From: an uncultured Cohaesibacter sp.
GTDB lineage: Bacteria; Pseudomonadota; Alphaproteobacteria; Rhizobiales; Cohaesibacteraceae
Direction: 5' to 3'
Assembly (NCBI RefSeq): GCF_963664735.1
Contig: NZ_OY761553.1
Coordinates: 2,185,303-2,249,302, forward strand
DNA length: 64,000 bases
Below are positions 47,596 through 56,998 of the stretch, one piece after another (within the stretch, counting starts at the first letter, position 1; each line of letters starts with the position of its first letter). A program made the translations under genes and the position numbers. The notes beneath the pieces are model-generated. The model did no database searches and had not been told where the DNA came from. It saw only the letters and a program-made list of their open reading frames with translations.

Positions 47596-47954
47596 GCTTT
47601 GGTCTCCGTGAGATCCCATTTAACCGGCGGGCGCTCTACCGATTTCAACCGGCAACAATCCTTCTTGTAGACAGGATCGAGCTTGATGCCCTCTATGGCT
47701 GCTTGCAGGGCCTTATTCGCCCAATCGGGGGCATCTGTTGTGATCGAGTAAAGAACCCATTGAGCTTCCCTGCGGCTGACAACAAGTCCGGCCTCGCTCA
47801 AGGTACGACAGTGCCTGGAAATTTTGGGCTGCGGCAATTGAAGCGCCTGAACCAATTCACAAACACAGAGTTCACGTTCCTGTGCGATCAAGGCCAGAAT
47901 GCGTAAGCGGATCGGATCGGACAAAGCGCCGAATGCTGCTGTTATGTTATCCAT
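47571..47954 (-). CDS. arsR: ArsR-family metalloregulator
   Basis: A 127-residue winged-helix repressor. ALSDPIRLRILALI begins the fold, ELCVCELVQAL carries the Cys-x-Cys that binds As(III)/Sb(III) in classic ArsR proteins, and LPQPKISRHCRTLSEAGLV is the recognition helix with an extra Cys. A further CC pair is near the C-terminus (KKDCCRL). The ATG at 47954 is chosen over upstream ones because it starts the conserved fold and lies just downstream of three repeated motifs that look like its operator. It overlaps the permease gene, so the two are coupled. Confidence 0.9.
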   Translation of the reverse strand: MDNITAAFGALSDPIRLRILALIAQERELCVCELVQALQLPQPKISRHCRTLSEAGLVVSRREAQWVLYSITTDAPDWANKALQAAIEGIKLDPVYKKDCCRLKSVERPPVKWDLTETKACQIIAQH

Positions 47955-47961
47955 AATTGGT

Positions 47962-48003
47962 GCATATACACCTTTTCGCATATGCGCGTCAATGCATATG
48001 CGC
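47962..48003. promoter_or_regulatory. Three 16-bp-spaced repeats, likely ArsR operator
   Basis: GCATATACAC at 47962, GCATATGCGC at 47978 and GCATATGCGC at 47994, each 16 bp apart, directly upstream of arsR. The second and third contain the palindrome GCATATGC. The spacing of about one and a half helical turns is regular. Confidence 0.65.
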
Positions 48004-48421
48004 AAGATTGCATAAGAAAATTGATCTGCACTGCACAAGTGCCTAGTAATCCACTATCACCGCATTCACCAGCTTGTAGCAGCGCTAATCGTGTTTTTCG
48101 ATCAATATCTTGAAATGACCGCCTTTCAGCAGTGGCTTGAGATCTCCATCGATATGCCCGAACCTTACAAGACCACTGACTCTGGGAAAGGACTTATAGA
48201 AAATGGCAAGATTGCCCCAAGGCGCATAAATCAGTCGAAGTTCCAATCGCCCAGACCTCCATATATGATGTAGGATCATAACTGTAATTATTGGGACAAC
48301 ATTATTCACCCACTGGAATCTGCTAGATTCCACCACATCGTCCATGATGCATCGTGTAAGCCTGAAATTCAGGGCAAGACACTTCAGCCCCTTCCAGATA
48401 ACCGTTGTGAAAGTAGACAGA

Positions 48422-49363
48422 ATGTCAGAGAGAGATGATTTTTCAGGCCAACACGAACTGTCCCTGTTGCTGAGAGAAAATATCAATGACCTGATTGCGC
48501 TTGTGGCGGTGGCTGAAGAGCGCAGCTTCACGCGCGCGGCTGCGCGGCTCAATGTCTCCCAGTCAGCCCTAAGCCACACCATCAAGGCGCTGGAACAGAG
48601 GCTCGGTCTGCGCCTTCTTACCAGAACCACGCGCTCTGTTGCGCCGACTATACAGGGCGAAGAGTTGCTAACAACCGTAAAGCCCTGTCTGGAAACGATC
48701 GAGGGTCGCCTTTTCGAGCTGACGGAAAGCCAGTCCAGCCCGACGGGCATGGTGCGCATCGTGGCAACTGACTATGCAATCGAAACTCTGCTGTGGCCCA
48801 AGATTGCGCCAGTGATCAAGAACTATCCCGCGGTTCGGGTGGAGTTCGTCAACGATTATGGCTATACCGATCTTGCTTCGGCTCAATGCGACGCTGGCGT
48901 TCGTTATGGCGAGCAGGTAAGTGATGGGATGATCTCCATGCGCATCGGCCCGGACGAACGCATGGTTTGCATCGGCACACCGGCGTATTTTGCAGAGCGC
49001 GGCAAGCCGCAAACCCCCAACGACCTCTCAGAGCATGAATGCATAAATCTGCGCCTAGCAACACATGGGGCGCTTTATGCTTGGGAATTCGAAGACAAAA
49101 GCGGTCGCGAAATTCGTGTGAAGGTGCAAGGTCAGCTTTGCTTTGACACTGTCATGGCCATCTATCGCGCCAGCCTTGATGGACAAGGCCTCGCGCTGGT
49201 GCCGGAAAGACTGGTCGAAAAAGAGCTCGCCGAAGGGCGCCTTCAAATCTGCCTTGAGAACTATTCTCCCTATTTCGACGGTTTTCACCTCTACTATCCA
49301 AGTCGACAGAGGACCTCCTCTGCCTTTCAGGTGGTTCTTGATGCCCTGCGAGAACGCAGCTGA
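48422..49363 (+). CDS. LysR-family transcriptional regulator
   Basis: A 313-residue LysR protein with an N-terminal winged helix (FTRAAARLNVSQSALSHTIK, ALEQRLGLRLLTRTTRSVAPT) and a C-terminal effector domain (about 105-305). It is of the CrgA-like branch that often regulates a divergent or adjacent oxidoreductase. The next gene, 138 bp downstream on the same strand, encodes a carboxymuconolactone decarboxylase-like protein, a frequent partner. The start at 48422 is chosen for family length; the ATG at 48344 would add 26 unconserved residues. No strong ribosome site is seen at either. Confidence 0.88.
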   Translation: MSERDDFSGQHELSLLLRENINDLIALVAVAEERSFTRAAARLNVSQSALSHTIKALEQRLGLRLLTRTTRSVAPTIQGEELLTTVKPCLETIEGRLFELTESQSSPTGMVRIVATDYAIETLLWPKIAPVIKNYPAVRVEFVNDYGYTDLASAQCDAGVRYGEQVSDGMISMRIGPDERMVCIGTPAYFAERGKPQTPNDLSEHECINLRLATHGALYAWEFEDKSGREIRVKVQGQLCFDTVMAIYRASLDGQGLALVPERLVEKELAEGRLQICLENYSPYFDGFHLYYPSRQRTSSAFQVVLDALRERS

Positions 49364-49501
49364 CGCCAGATCGCCAAATCGGGATTAATCAAACAGCTTC
49401 ATAACTCTCTTCAGGCAGAGCGTCATTATTCTCCTTGCGTTACGCCCCCACATAAGGGGCGCAGCCATGTAGTCTTGTCCATTTCAAGGAGAACCTGTCT
49501 T

Positions 49502-50272
49502 ATGAAGCAAGTGAAATCCATTCTCACCGCGTCAGCTATAGCGTTGGCATCACCAGCGGCCTTTGCAGAAGAGGCAAAGAAAACAATTCCTGGCGCTGTG
49601 GCCAGCGTTTCACCTGCTTTGCAGGCTTACTCGGAAAATCACCTGATCGGCAAAGTCTGGGCGGATGAAACGCTTGCCGCTCGTGATCGAGCATTGATCA
49701 CCTTTGCCGCTCTCATGACCCGTCACGAAACAGAAAATCTGAGCCGATTTGTCGAACTGGCTCTGAACGCAGGCGTTACACCGCTCGAGCTTTCCGAAAC
49801 CATCACGCATCTGGCCTTTTACACCGGTTGGGGCAATGCGACGGCAGCCGCCGAAGCTGCTGCTCCCGTGTTTGAAGCGCGCGGCGTCAAAAGAGAAGAT
49901 CTGGCGCCAGTCGAGACAGACCTGTTGCCTCTTGATGAGGTCACGGAAGCCAATCGGCAGGCTTTTGTTTCCAGCACCTTTGGCGAAGTGAGCCTCGGTG
50001 TGGTTCGCGACACCGAAAAACTCTTGTTCCGCGATCTATGGCTCCGCCCGGGCCTCGCACCGCGAGACCGCAGCCTTGTTACCGTCGCGGCTCTGATTGC
50101 GGCTGGTCAGCCAGAACAGATGACCTTCCATCTCAACAAGGCCATGGACAACGGTTTGACCGAGGCAGAAGCAGGCGAAGTGCTCTCGCATCTGTCTTTC
50201 TATGCTGGATGGCCGAAGGTATTCTCTGCGATGCCTGTTGCAAAAGAAGTATTTGCATCCCGTTCCAAATAG
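49502..50272 (+). CDS. Exported carboxymuconolactone decarboxylase-family protein, two domains
   Basis: A 256-residue protein with a signal peptide (SILTASAIALASPAAFA) and two AhpD/CMD-like helical domains (about 40-125 and 160-250). Each contains the RDRALITFAALM / RDRSLVTVAALI helix and an HLAFYTGW / HLSFYAGWP segment. The first domain shows none of the CxxC of AhpD, so peroxidase activity of that type is unlikely. Such proteins are widespread beside LysR regulators and are probably involved in lactone or quinone chemistry, but the substrate is not known. AAGGAG precedes the ATG at 49502. Confidence 0.85.
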   Translation: MKQVKSILTASAIALASPAAFAEEAKKTIPGAVASVSPALQAYSENHLIGKVWADETLAARDRALITFAALMTRHETENLSRFVELALNAGVTPLELSETITHLAFYTGWGNATAAAEAAAPVFEARGVKREDLAPVETDLLPLDEVTEANRQAFVSSTFGEVSLGVVRDTEKLLFRDLWLRPGLAPRDRSLVTVAALIAAGQPEQMTFHLNKAMDNGLTEAEAGEVLSHLSFYAGWPKVFSAMPVAKEVFASRSK

Positions 50273-50336
50273 TCTTTCATGCCTCTGTTCGAAGTCAAAC
50301 CATCCTGTGGTGAGGTTCGTTGGATTTGCCAATATT

Positions 50337-51359
50337 CTAAAGGCTTCGCCGCCTGACGAGTTCAGGCTCAATCAGTAGTTTGGTTGGCACATCCCGCCCT
50401 TCAATGCGCTCCAGCAAGGTTTGGGCTGCGAGTTCACCTAGTTGAATCGCGTTCTGAGACACACTCGTCAGGCCGATGATCGGCAACCGAGCGAAGGGCG
50501 AGTTATCGTAACTGGCGATGGCAAGGTCTTCAGGGACACGCACCCCCCTCTCGAAAGCAGCATTGATGAGCGGTATGCCATGCAGGTCGCTCCAGCAAAA
50601 TACTGCTGTCGTCTCCCCTCGCTGCGAGAGATATTCGTTGGCGTCCTCGTGGGCGAGATTTGTCTCTTCGTGGCCATAGAAAATTTTGATGTGATCTTGC
50701 AGGCCAGCTTCCTTCATTGCAGCGCGATAGGCGTTCTCTCGAATGTGGACGACGTTTGAATCCATGTTGGGCCGAGTCATCAGGCTAAGCATGTCGATTT
50801 TTGTGTGACCAGCCTTCACGAAAGCATCAATGACAAGTTGGGTGCCCAGCCGATCATCCGAGTTGACGGTGTCGAAATTCATCGCGTTCGTTTCATGGTG
50901 GCCCACCACCACTATCGGGATCTGCTTGGCGTATTTCTCTAGATATTCTCCGGCAATACGCGGCCCAATGAGAATGAGGCCATCAAGGCGATAGTCGATC
51001 ATCGCATCTATCATGGCGGTTTCAAGCATGATTTTGGCGCGCCCGACGCCGATCATAGTCTGGTATTTTGCTTGTGCGAGAACGCCGTTTACCCCTTCGA
51101 TGACTTCTGGCAGGAAAGGATTGTCGATATTCACCAGCAACAGGCCGATTGTGTAGGTCTTGCCGCGCATGCCGCGAGCGGCGGTGCTGGGACGATAGCC
51201 CAACCGGTCAATTGATTCCTGAACCGTCTGGCGCAGGTTGTCGCTCACTCCATAGGCATTGCGCAACACTTTGGAGACCGCCGCAACGGACACGCCGGCA
51301 TCTTTTGCAACGGTTTTGATAGTGACTTTTACCGGCTTGATATCGTTGTCTTTTTTCAT
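50337..51359 (-). CDS. LacI-family regulator of the rhamnoside cluster
   Basis: A 340-residue LacI repressor: helix-turn-helix (about 12-35, VTIKTVAKDAGVSVAAVSKV), hinge (STAARGMRGKTYTIGLLL) and a sugar-binding effector domain. It is divergent from the alpha-L-rhamnosidase gene, and two overlapping operator-like palindromes lie between them. It most likely represses the GH78/ABC operon until a rhamnose-containing sugar is present. An A-rich stretch precedes the ATG and the ribosome site is weak. Confidence 0.88.
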   Translation of the reverse strand: MKKDNDIKPVKVTIKTVAKDAGVSVAAVSKVLRNAYGVSDNLRQTVQESIDRLGYRPSTAARGMRGKTYTIGLLLVNIDNPFLPEVIEGVNGVLAQAKYQTMIGVGRAKIMLETAMIDAMIDYRLDGLILIGPRIAGEYLEKYAKQIPIVVVGHHETNAMNFDTVNSDDRLGTQLVIDAFVKAGHTKIDMLSLMTRPNMDSNVVHIRENAYRAAMKEAGLQDHIKIFYGHEETNLAHEDANEYLSQRGETTAVFCWSDLHGIPLINAAFERGVRVPEDLAIASYDNSPFARLPIIGLTSVSQNAIQLGELAAQTLLERIEGRDVPTKLLIEPELVRRRSL

Positions 51360-51440
51360 TTTTTTCTCGTTTTGTACCGGAGCGTCGATTCATTCTTTTT
51401 GTTCAATTGTAAGAAATAATGCTTGCAAAGGAAACTGTTT

Positions 51441-51456
51441 TGTAGAATGTTCTATG
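51441..51456. promoter_or_regulatory. Candidate LacI operator, first of two
   Basis: TGTAGAATGTTCTATG, with perfect arms TAGAA and TTCTA around TG. It shares its last two bases with the second operator. Confidence 0.6.
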
Positions 51457-51470
51457 TAGAACGTTATACA
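51455..51470. promoter_or_regulatory. Candidate LacI operator, second of two
   Basis: TGTAGAACGTTATACA, a near-perfect 16-bp palindrome with the central CG usual for LacI operators. The pair is offset by 14 bp, about 80 bp before the rhamnosidase start. Confidence 0.65.
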
Positions 51471-51547
51471 AATTCAGGAATGACTCTGTATCCCACGCCA
51501 AGCTGGCGACATGAGGGACTGGAATTCCTGCGCAAGAGGGGGAGCTC

Positions 51548-53869
51548 ATGCGCGACGAGCATGAATTAATAACGGGCGGTCCGGCATCGCTTTGGCTGGC
51601 TGAGATGATCGCGCCCGTCTGTGACAAGGGGCAAGGAAGCCGCGCTTCTTTTGTGGCTACGGACTTTAATGTTGCAGGCGGCGGGGAGCGCATGGTGCTG
51701 AAGATTTCGGCACTTGGCCTCTACAGAGCTTTTGTCAATGGTGCCCGCGTGGGGGACGATCTTCTGACGCCCGGACTAACCTGTTATGACGACAGGATTT
51801 CCTATCTTGTTTACGATATTTCCGAGCTTGTTTCCCAAGGCAAGAACCGCATCGAGATCTGGTTGGCCGATGGTTGGTATCGGTCCCAGATCATGTGGGA
51901 GGGGAACAAGATCCTCAATTGCTGGGGCGACCGTATCGGTGCTATCGCTCAAATCGAGCACGGCGAAAAGATTGTCGCCAAAACAGATGCCAGCTGGCAA
52001 AGTGGTCTGCTGCCGGTCACGGCTTCGGGAATTTATTTCGGCGAAGATTATGATGCGCGGCTTGAAGCGCTTGATCCCGCCTTCGGTGTCGAGGCTCTTT
52101 GCTTTGACAGGGCCAAGCTGGTGCCACATGAAGCTGAACCAGTTAGGGCACTTGCTCCGCTGGATCCGATTGAGAGCTGGCAGGATGAGACAGGTGCTTT
52201 CCTCTATGATTTCGGCCAGAATTGCGGCGCGCAAATCCGCTTTACGGTCGTCGGGGAGGCTGGCGCGCAAGTGCGCGTTCAGCATTCGGAAATTCTCGGC
52301 CCCGGTAAAGCCTTTGACAACCGGAATTATCGCTCGGCGCGGGGCGAGGCTATCTATACGCTCAAGGGCGAAGGCGAGGAGAGCTATCAGCCGATATTCA
52401 CCTTCATGGGTTTCCGCTATGCGCGGGTGACGATCAGCGGGATTGCGAAGATCTACGCGATCCAGTCCGTGCCGGTGAGTTCGGTGCCGGAGGCGACGGC
52501 AGGCTTTGCTTGTAATGTGGATGCGGTTAATCGGCTGGTGCAGAACACGATCTGGTCCCAGCGTTCGAACTTTATTGAAATCCCGACTGATTGCCCGCAA
52601 CGGGACGAACGTCTGGGGTGGACCGGCGACGCGCAGGTCTTCGCGGGGACGGCCTGTTGGCTGGCCGATTCCGAGCGCTTTTTGCATAAATTCCTTTCCG
52701 ATGTGGAGCATGATCAGCGCCCCAATGGTGCAGTATCCCATTTTTCGCCGGATCCGACGCGGCTCCATCCCGATGCCGTGGAAGGCGACTGGGCTGGCTC
52801 CACCGGTTGGGGCGATGTGATTACCATCATGCCTTGGCAGCTCTATTTGCATTATGGCGATAGCGAGCATCTGGCGACCTATCTGCCTGCCATGCGCAAA
52901 TGGGTTGATTATCTGTGGGGACTTGATGATGGCCCCATCATTCACCCCAGTTCTGTCTGGGGCGGGCATGGCTTCAGCTTTGGTGACTGGCTTCAGCCTG
53001 TTGGTGACAACCGGAAGCCCCGTCCGACGGTTTCGGATGACTGTGCGGCTACCCTCTACCATTATATTTCGACGCACTTAACCGGCCGCATTGCTAAACT
53101 GCTCGGGGAGGCGGACATAGCCGACGGGCTTTTTGCCCGGGCCAAGGTCATCAAGGACGCCTTTGCTCACGAATATTTCTCGCCCTCGGGCCGTCTGGCG
53201 CACAATGACCAGACGTCCTATGCGCTGGCTTTCTTGCATGACCTGGTGCCGGAGATGCATTTCGAGGCGGCCAAAGCATATTTCCGTCGCGTAATTGAAG
53301 ACGCTAACTATCTGATCGGAACTGGCTTTATCGGTACGCCTGCGCTGCTGCCCGCATTGACCAAGCTTGGCATGACGGATCTGGCAGAGAAGGTCTTTTT
53401 GAATATGGATGTGCCCGGTTGGCTCTATCAGGTCAATATGGGGGCGACCTCCATTTGGGAACGATGGGATGCACTTGGCCCTGACGGGGAAGTGTATGAC
53501 CCGGATATGAACAGCTACAATCACTATGCCTATGGGGCGGTGTGTCAGTGGTTGTTTGAGGATGTGGCGGGCATCAAGCCCGTCGCTGACGCGCCTGCTT
53601 TCCGACGGGTTTTGCTCGATCCGCATGTTCTGCCAGCTCTGGGAGAGGTGTCCATGTGGCATCAGAGCCGACAGGGGCGGATTGAAGCTGGCTGGAAAGT
53701 GGTTGGCACATGCGTGACCTATAAAGTCCAACTGCCAGAAGGGTGTGAAGCCGTTATCGCTCATGATGCGATCATGCCCAATCTTAAAGTGGATGGAGAG
53801 ACGGTTACGCTCTCGGGCTCCGGGCTTGTGTTGGCAGGACGGGAGCACGAGATCACATTCGATCTTTGA
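51548..53869 (+). CDS. Alpha-L-rhamnosidase, GH78
   Basis: A 773-residue glycoside hydrolase. N-terminal beta-sandwich regions (about 1-300) are followed by the (alpha/alpha)6 catalytic barrel, with the hallmark DCPQRDERLGWTGD near residues 350-365 containing the general acid, a DWL/STGWGDV region, and a C-terminal beta-domain. No signal peptide is present, so it acts in the cytoplasm on imported rhamnosides, consistent with the importer genes that follow. It releases L-rhamnose from plant or algal oligosaccharides or glycosides. GGGGGAG lies before the ATG. It is first in a five-gene operon. Confidence 0.94.
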   Translation: MRDEHELITGGPASLWLAEMIAPVCDKGQGSRASFVATDFNVAGGGERMVLKISALGLYRAFVNGARVGDDLLTPGLTCYDDRISYLVYDISELVSQGKNRIEIWLADGWYRSQIMWEGNKILNCWGDRIGAIAQIEHGEKIVAKTDASWQSGLLPVTASGIYFGEDYDARLEALDPAFGVEALCFDRAKLVPHEAEPVRALAPLDPIESWQDETGAFLYDFGQNCGAQIRFTVVGEAGAQVRVQHSEILGPGKAFDNRNYRSARGEAIYTLKGEGEESYQPIFTFMGFRYARVTISGIAKIYAIQSVPVSSVPEATAGFACNVDAVNRLVQNTIWSQRSNFIEIPTDCPQRDERLGWTGDAQVFAGTACWLADSERFLHKFLSDVEHDQRPNGAVSHFSPDPTRLHPDAVEGDWAGSTGWGDVITIMPWQLYLHYGDSEHLATYLPAMRKWVDYLWGLDDGPIIHPSSVWGGHGFSFGDWLQPVGDNRKPRPTVSDDCAATLYHYISTHLTGRIAKLLGEADIADGLFARAKVIKDAFAHEYFSPSGRLAHNDQTSYALAFLHDLVPEMHFEAAKAYFRRVIEDANYLIGTGFIGTPALLPALTKLGMTDLAEKVFLNMDVPGWLYQVNMGATSIWERWDALGPDGEVYDPDMNSYNHYAYGAVCQWLFEDVAGIKPVADAPAFRRVLLDPHVLPALGEVSMWHQSRQGRIEAGWKVVGTCVTYKVQLPEGCEAVIAHDAIMPNLKVDGETVTLSGSGLVLAGREHEITFDL

Positions 53870-53914
53870 GTTTTCATGCACCGAGCAATCGGTGAATTGG
53901 TCAGGGAGGACATT

Positions 53915-55192
53915 ATGAAGACCAAACAACTGGCACTGGCGACAGTGTTCGCGTTAGGCATGGGGGGCATGGATGCGCAGGCCGTGACGCTTTCTGTGCT
54001 CATCGACAACAATCCGGACATGGTCAAAACGACCGAAGTGCTGACGGCGGGCTACACCAAGGCCAATCCGGATGTCACATTCGATATCGAGCTTCGAACA
54101 ACCGGGGGAGAGGGGGACAATATCGTCAAGACCCGTCTGGCAACCGGCGAGATGGCCGACGTGTTTGGCTATAATTCCGGGTCACTGTTTCAGGCCCTTA
54201 AGCCTCAGCGCACCATGGTGCCGCTTGATGATCTCCCGAACATGAAAAATGTTCTGAGCAGCTTCACGTCCACTGTCACCGGTCCGGATGGCAAAGTTTA
54301 CGGGATACCCGCACAGCCTGCCATGGCTGGCGGCATCTTCTACAATATTCCGCTTTATGAAAAGCTCGGCCTGTCTATCCCGAAGAGCTGGGATGAGTTC
54401 ATGGCAAACAATGAAAAGATCGCCAAGGAAACAGATGCTGCGCCGGTAGCGCAAACCTATCGCGATACATGGACGTCGCAATTGTTTGTGCTGGCTGATT
54501 ATTTCAACGTTCAGGCCGAAGTTCCTGACTTTGCGGAAAAATACACCGCCAACGAAGCCAAATATGCAACGACACCGGCTGCGATGCGCGGGTTTGAATT
54601 GTTGCAAAAGACATTTGAAGCTGGCTATTTCAATAAGGATTTCGGTGCCGCGACCTATGCCGATGGCTTGCGTATGGTTTCCTCCGGTGAGGCTGCTCAC
54701 TATCCAATGCTGACCTTCGCAATCAATGCAATCCAGCAGAATCAACCAGATAAAATCAAGGATGTCGGGTTCTTTGCGCAACCAGGTCCAAGCGCTGACA
54801 AAAACGGTCTCACCGTGTGGATGCCGACCACTTACTATATAGCGAAAACCAGCGATCATGTTGATGAAGCCAAAGCCTTTCTCAATTTTGTAGCAACGGT
54901 CGAGGCGTGCAACCTCGTGACCGAATCTGTTGGAGCGTCCGGCCCATATCTGATCAAGGGCTGCACTTTGCCTGATGATGTTCCTCCGGCTGTGGCGGAT
55001 ATGCTCCCTTATTTCCAGGAAGAGGGCAAAACGGCCCCGGCACTGGAATTCCTCTCTCCGGTCAAAGGGCCTGCTCTTGAGCAGATCACGGTAGAGGTCG
55101 GCTCAGGCATTCGCGACGCGAAGTCGGCCGCCGAGCTTTATGACCGCGACGTGGAAAAACAAGCCAAACAACTCGGACTGCCTAACTGGTAA
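53915..55192 (+). CDS. ABC sugar transporter, solute-binding protein
   Basis: A 425-residue family 1 extracellular binding protein (MalE/UgpB-like). A signal peptide (TKQLALATVFALGMGGMDAQA) is followed by the two-lobe fold with VLTAGYTKANPDVTFDIEL, YNSGSLFQALKPQ and the aromatic-rich YGIPAQPAMAGGIFYN hinge region. It captures a di- or oligosaccharide, likely rhamnose-containing given the rhamnosidase 45 bp upstream. AGGGAGG precedes the ATG at 53915; the frame upstream of it overlaps nothing conserved. Confidence 0.9.
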   Translation: MKTKQLALATVFALGMGGMDAQAVTLSVLIDNNPDMVKTTEVLTAGYTKANPDVTFDIELRTTGGEGDNIVKTRLATGEMADVFGYNSGSLFQALKPQRTMVPLDDLPNMKNVLSSFTSTVTGPDGKVYGIPAQPAMAGGIFYNIPLYEKLGLSIPKSWDEFMANNEKIAKETDAAPVAQTYRDTWTSQLFVLADYFNVQAEVPDFAEKYTANEAKYATTPAAMRGFELLQKTFEAGYFNKDFGAATYADGLRMVSSGEAAHYPMLTFAINAIQQNQPDKIKDVGFFAQPGPSADKNGLTVWMPTTYYIAKTSDHVDEAKAFLNFVATVEACNLVTESVGASGPYLIKGCTLPDDVPPAVADMLPYFQEEGKTAPALEFLSPVKGPALEQITVEVGSGIRDAKSAAELYDRDVEKQAKQLGLPNW

Positions 55193-55208
55193 GGCGCCGA
55201 GGGAAGAA

Positions 55209-55251
55209 GTGGCTCTGCTCCCAAGAGTAATGATGCGGGGAGCGGGGCCAT
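55209..55251 (+). other. Intercistronic stem-loop after the binding-protein gene
   Basis: A 14-bp stem (GTGGCTCTGCTCCC with GGGAGCGGGGCCAT, using wobble pairs) in the 107-bp gap between the binding protein and first permease, without a T-run. Similar elements elsewhere keep binding-protein mRNA more abundant than permease mRNA. Confidence 0.6.
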
Positions 55252-55300
55252 TTGAGCCTATCCATTCACCGCAATGCACGCATGAAGTGGAGAATGCCAC

Positions 55301-56173
55301 ATGGCGCGTCCAATCAAGCGAAAGTCGCCGTATCCCTACTGGTTTCTGGCACCGGGGCTGACGATCTATATCGTGCTGTTTCTGGTGCCGACGGTGGCGT
55401 CCATTTGGTTCAGCCTGACCCGCTGGGATCTGTTTGATGCCGTCTTCATCGGCCTTGATAACTATGTCCAGTTTTTCCGCGAGCCTTTCCTCATTCAGGG
55501 TATGGTCAATACCGTGATATTCGCTGCGGTGACCTCGGCGACCAAGTCCATTATCGGATTGTTGTTGGCGGTATTGCTGACCTCCGGCCTGCGCACGCAA
55601 GGGCTGCTTCGAACCTTGGTGTTCTTTCCCGTGCTGGTCTCGACCATCGGAGTCGGTATCACCTTTGCGCAGTTGATGCACCCCACGCGCGGAGCGATCA
55701 ATGTGGCCTTGTCCTTTTTCGGAATCCCGGGGCCAGGCTGGCTGACCGATCCACAATTGGCGCTCTATTCTGTGGCCTTTGTTGATCTTTGGCGCGGGGT
55801 CGGGCTGGCGACCGTGATCTATATTGCAGGTCTCGCCTCGATCAGCCAGTCCTACTATGAGGCGGCAAGGATCGACGGGGCAACGAAGTTGCAATTGTTC
55901 TGGCGGGTGACTGTGCCATTGGTGCGCCCTGCCACGGTGACAGTGGTCACGCTTTCGCTGATTGGTGGCTTGCGCTCCTTCGATATCATCTGGGCGATGA
56001 CGCGGGGCGGACCGGGCTTCTCCTCCGACGTGCTCGCTTCCGTTATTTACAAGCAATATCAGGCCGGGTTCTATGGCCTCTCCACGGCGGGCAACGTGAT
56101 CCTGTTTTTGCTGGTGGCGTTGATCATCGTGCCGCTTGTCTTCTGGTTCAATAGACGGGAGGTGGATCTATGA
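55301..56173 (+). CDS. ABC sugar transporter, permease 1
   Basis: A 290-residue inner-membrane subunit of the MalF/UgpA type with six helices. The cytoplasmic EAA loop reads YEAARIDGATKLQLFWRVTVP. The N-terminus has a basic start (ARPIKRKSPYPYWF) before helix 1. GGAG precedes the ATG. Its stop overlaps the start of permease 2 by 4 bp (ATGA), so the two subunits are made together. Confidence 0.92.
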   Translation: MARPIKRKSPYPYWFLAPGLTIYIVLFLVPTVASIWFSLTRWDLFDAVFIGLDNYVQFFREPFLIQGMVNTVIFAAVTSATKSIIGLLLAVLLTSGLRTQGLLRTLVFFPVLVSTIGVGITFAQLMHPTRGAINVALSFFGIPGPGWLTDPQLALYSVAFVDLWRGVGLATVIYIAGLASISQSYYEAARIDGATKLQLFWRVTVPLVRPATVTVVTLSLIGGLRSFDIIWAMTRGGPGFSSDVLASVIYKQYQAGFYGLSTAGNVILFLLVALIIVPLVFWFNRREVDL

Positions 56174-56994
56174 GACGCCGTCCATTATGGGCAGATGCTC
56201 TTGCTCTTGCTTTCTTTTTCTTCTTCTTCGTGGTGCCGTTCATCTTCATCTTTCTGATCGCGGTGAAATCGCCCAGCGAGGCTTCTCTGCTGGATTTCTC
56301 CCTGCCATCGGAATGGTTCTTCTGGAACAATCTGGTCGAGGTGGTCAAAGCGCGCAATTACATGCTTTTGCTGGCCTACTTCAATTCGATCGTGATCACT
56401 GTCGGGGCCATGACCATTCTCGTCATTTGCGCGGCAATGATCGGCTATATCTTGCAGCGGCGCAACTCGGCCTGGAATCGCTTTATCTATGCGATGGTGC
56501 TGGCTGGTCTCATGATTCCGCCAGCGGTGGTGCCAACCATCTGGCTGTTGCAACAGCTGCATATTTTCAAAACGCTCTATAGCATGATCTTCATTCAGGT
56601 GGCTTATGGCCTGTCGTTTGCGGTGCTGCTGTTCCGGGCTTTCATCGCGACCATCCCGCGGGATCTGGATGAAGCGGCGATTGTGGACGGCGCCAAGCCA
56701 TGGCAGGTATTTTTCCGGGTGGTGTTGCCCCTGCTCAAGCCGGTTACGGTGACCGTGATCCTTGTGCAGTCGGTGACAATCTTCAACGATTTCACCAACC
56801 CGCTTTACTATTTGCCCGGTCGATCGAATGTCACCGTGCAATTGACGCTCTATAATTTCCAGAGCCAGTTTTCCCAGCAGATGAACCTGCTGTTCATGAA
56901 TATCCTATTGGTGACGATCCCGCCGCTGATTGCCTTCATCTTCTTCAATCGTCAAATCATTGCCGGCATGACCGCCGGTGCAGTCAAGGGGTGA
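56170..56994 (+). CDS. ABC sugar transporter, permease 2
   Basis: A 274-residue subunit of the MalG/UgpE type: six helices with an unusually Phe-rich first helix (FFFFFFVVPFIFIFLI) and the EAA loop DLDEAAIVDGAKPWQVFFRVV. It forms the second half of the translocation pore with permease 1 and contacts the ATPase encoded 4 bp downstream. Confidence 0.92.
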   Translation: MRRRPLWADALALAFFFFFFVVPFIFIFLIAVKSPSEASLLDFSLPSEWFFWNNLVEVVKARNYMLLLAYFNSIVITVGAMTILVICAAMIGYILQRRNSAWNRFIYAMVLAGLMIPPAVVPTIWLLQQLHIFKTLYSMIFIQVAYGLSFAVLLFRAFIATIPRDLDEAAIVDGAKPWQVFFRVVLPLLKPVTVTVILVQSVTIFNDFTNPLYYLPGRSNVTVQLTLYNFQSQFSQQMNLLFMNILLVTIPPLIAFIFFNRQIIAGMTAGAVKG

Positions 56995-56998
56995 CATC

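Noticed and set aside
48085-48759. 224-residue minus-strand frame over the LysR start
   Set aside because: Half of it is antisense to the LysR helix-turn-helix and the rest is intergenic; Ser/Arg-rich with no motif.
51776-53077. 433-residue open frame antisense to the rhamnosidase gene
   Set aside because: No ribosome site or recognisable domain; the opposite strand encodes a full GH78 enzyme with all motifs. Shadow frame.
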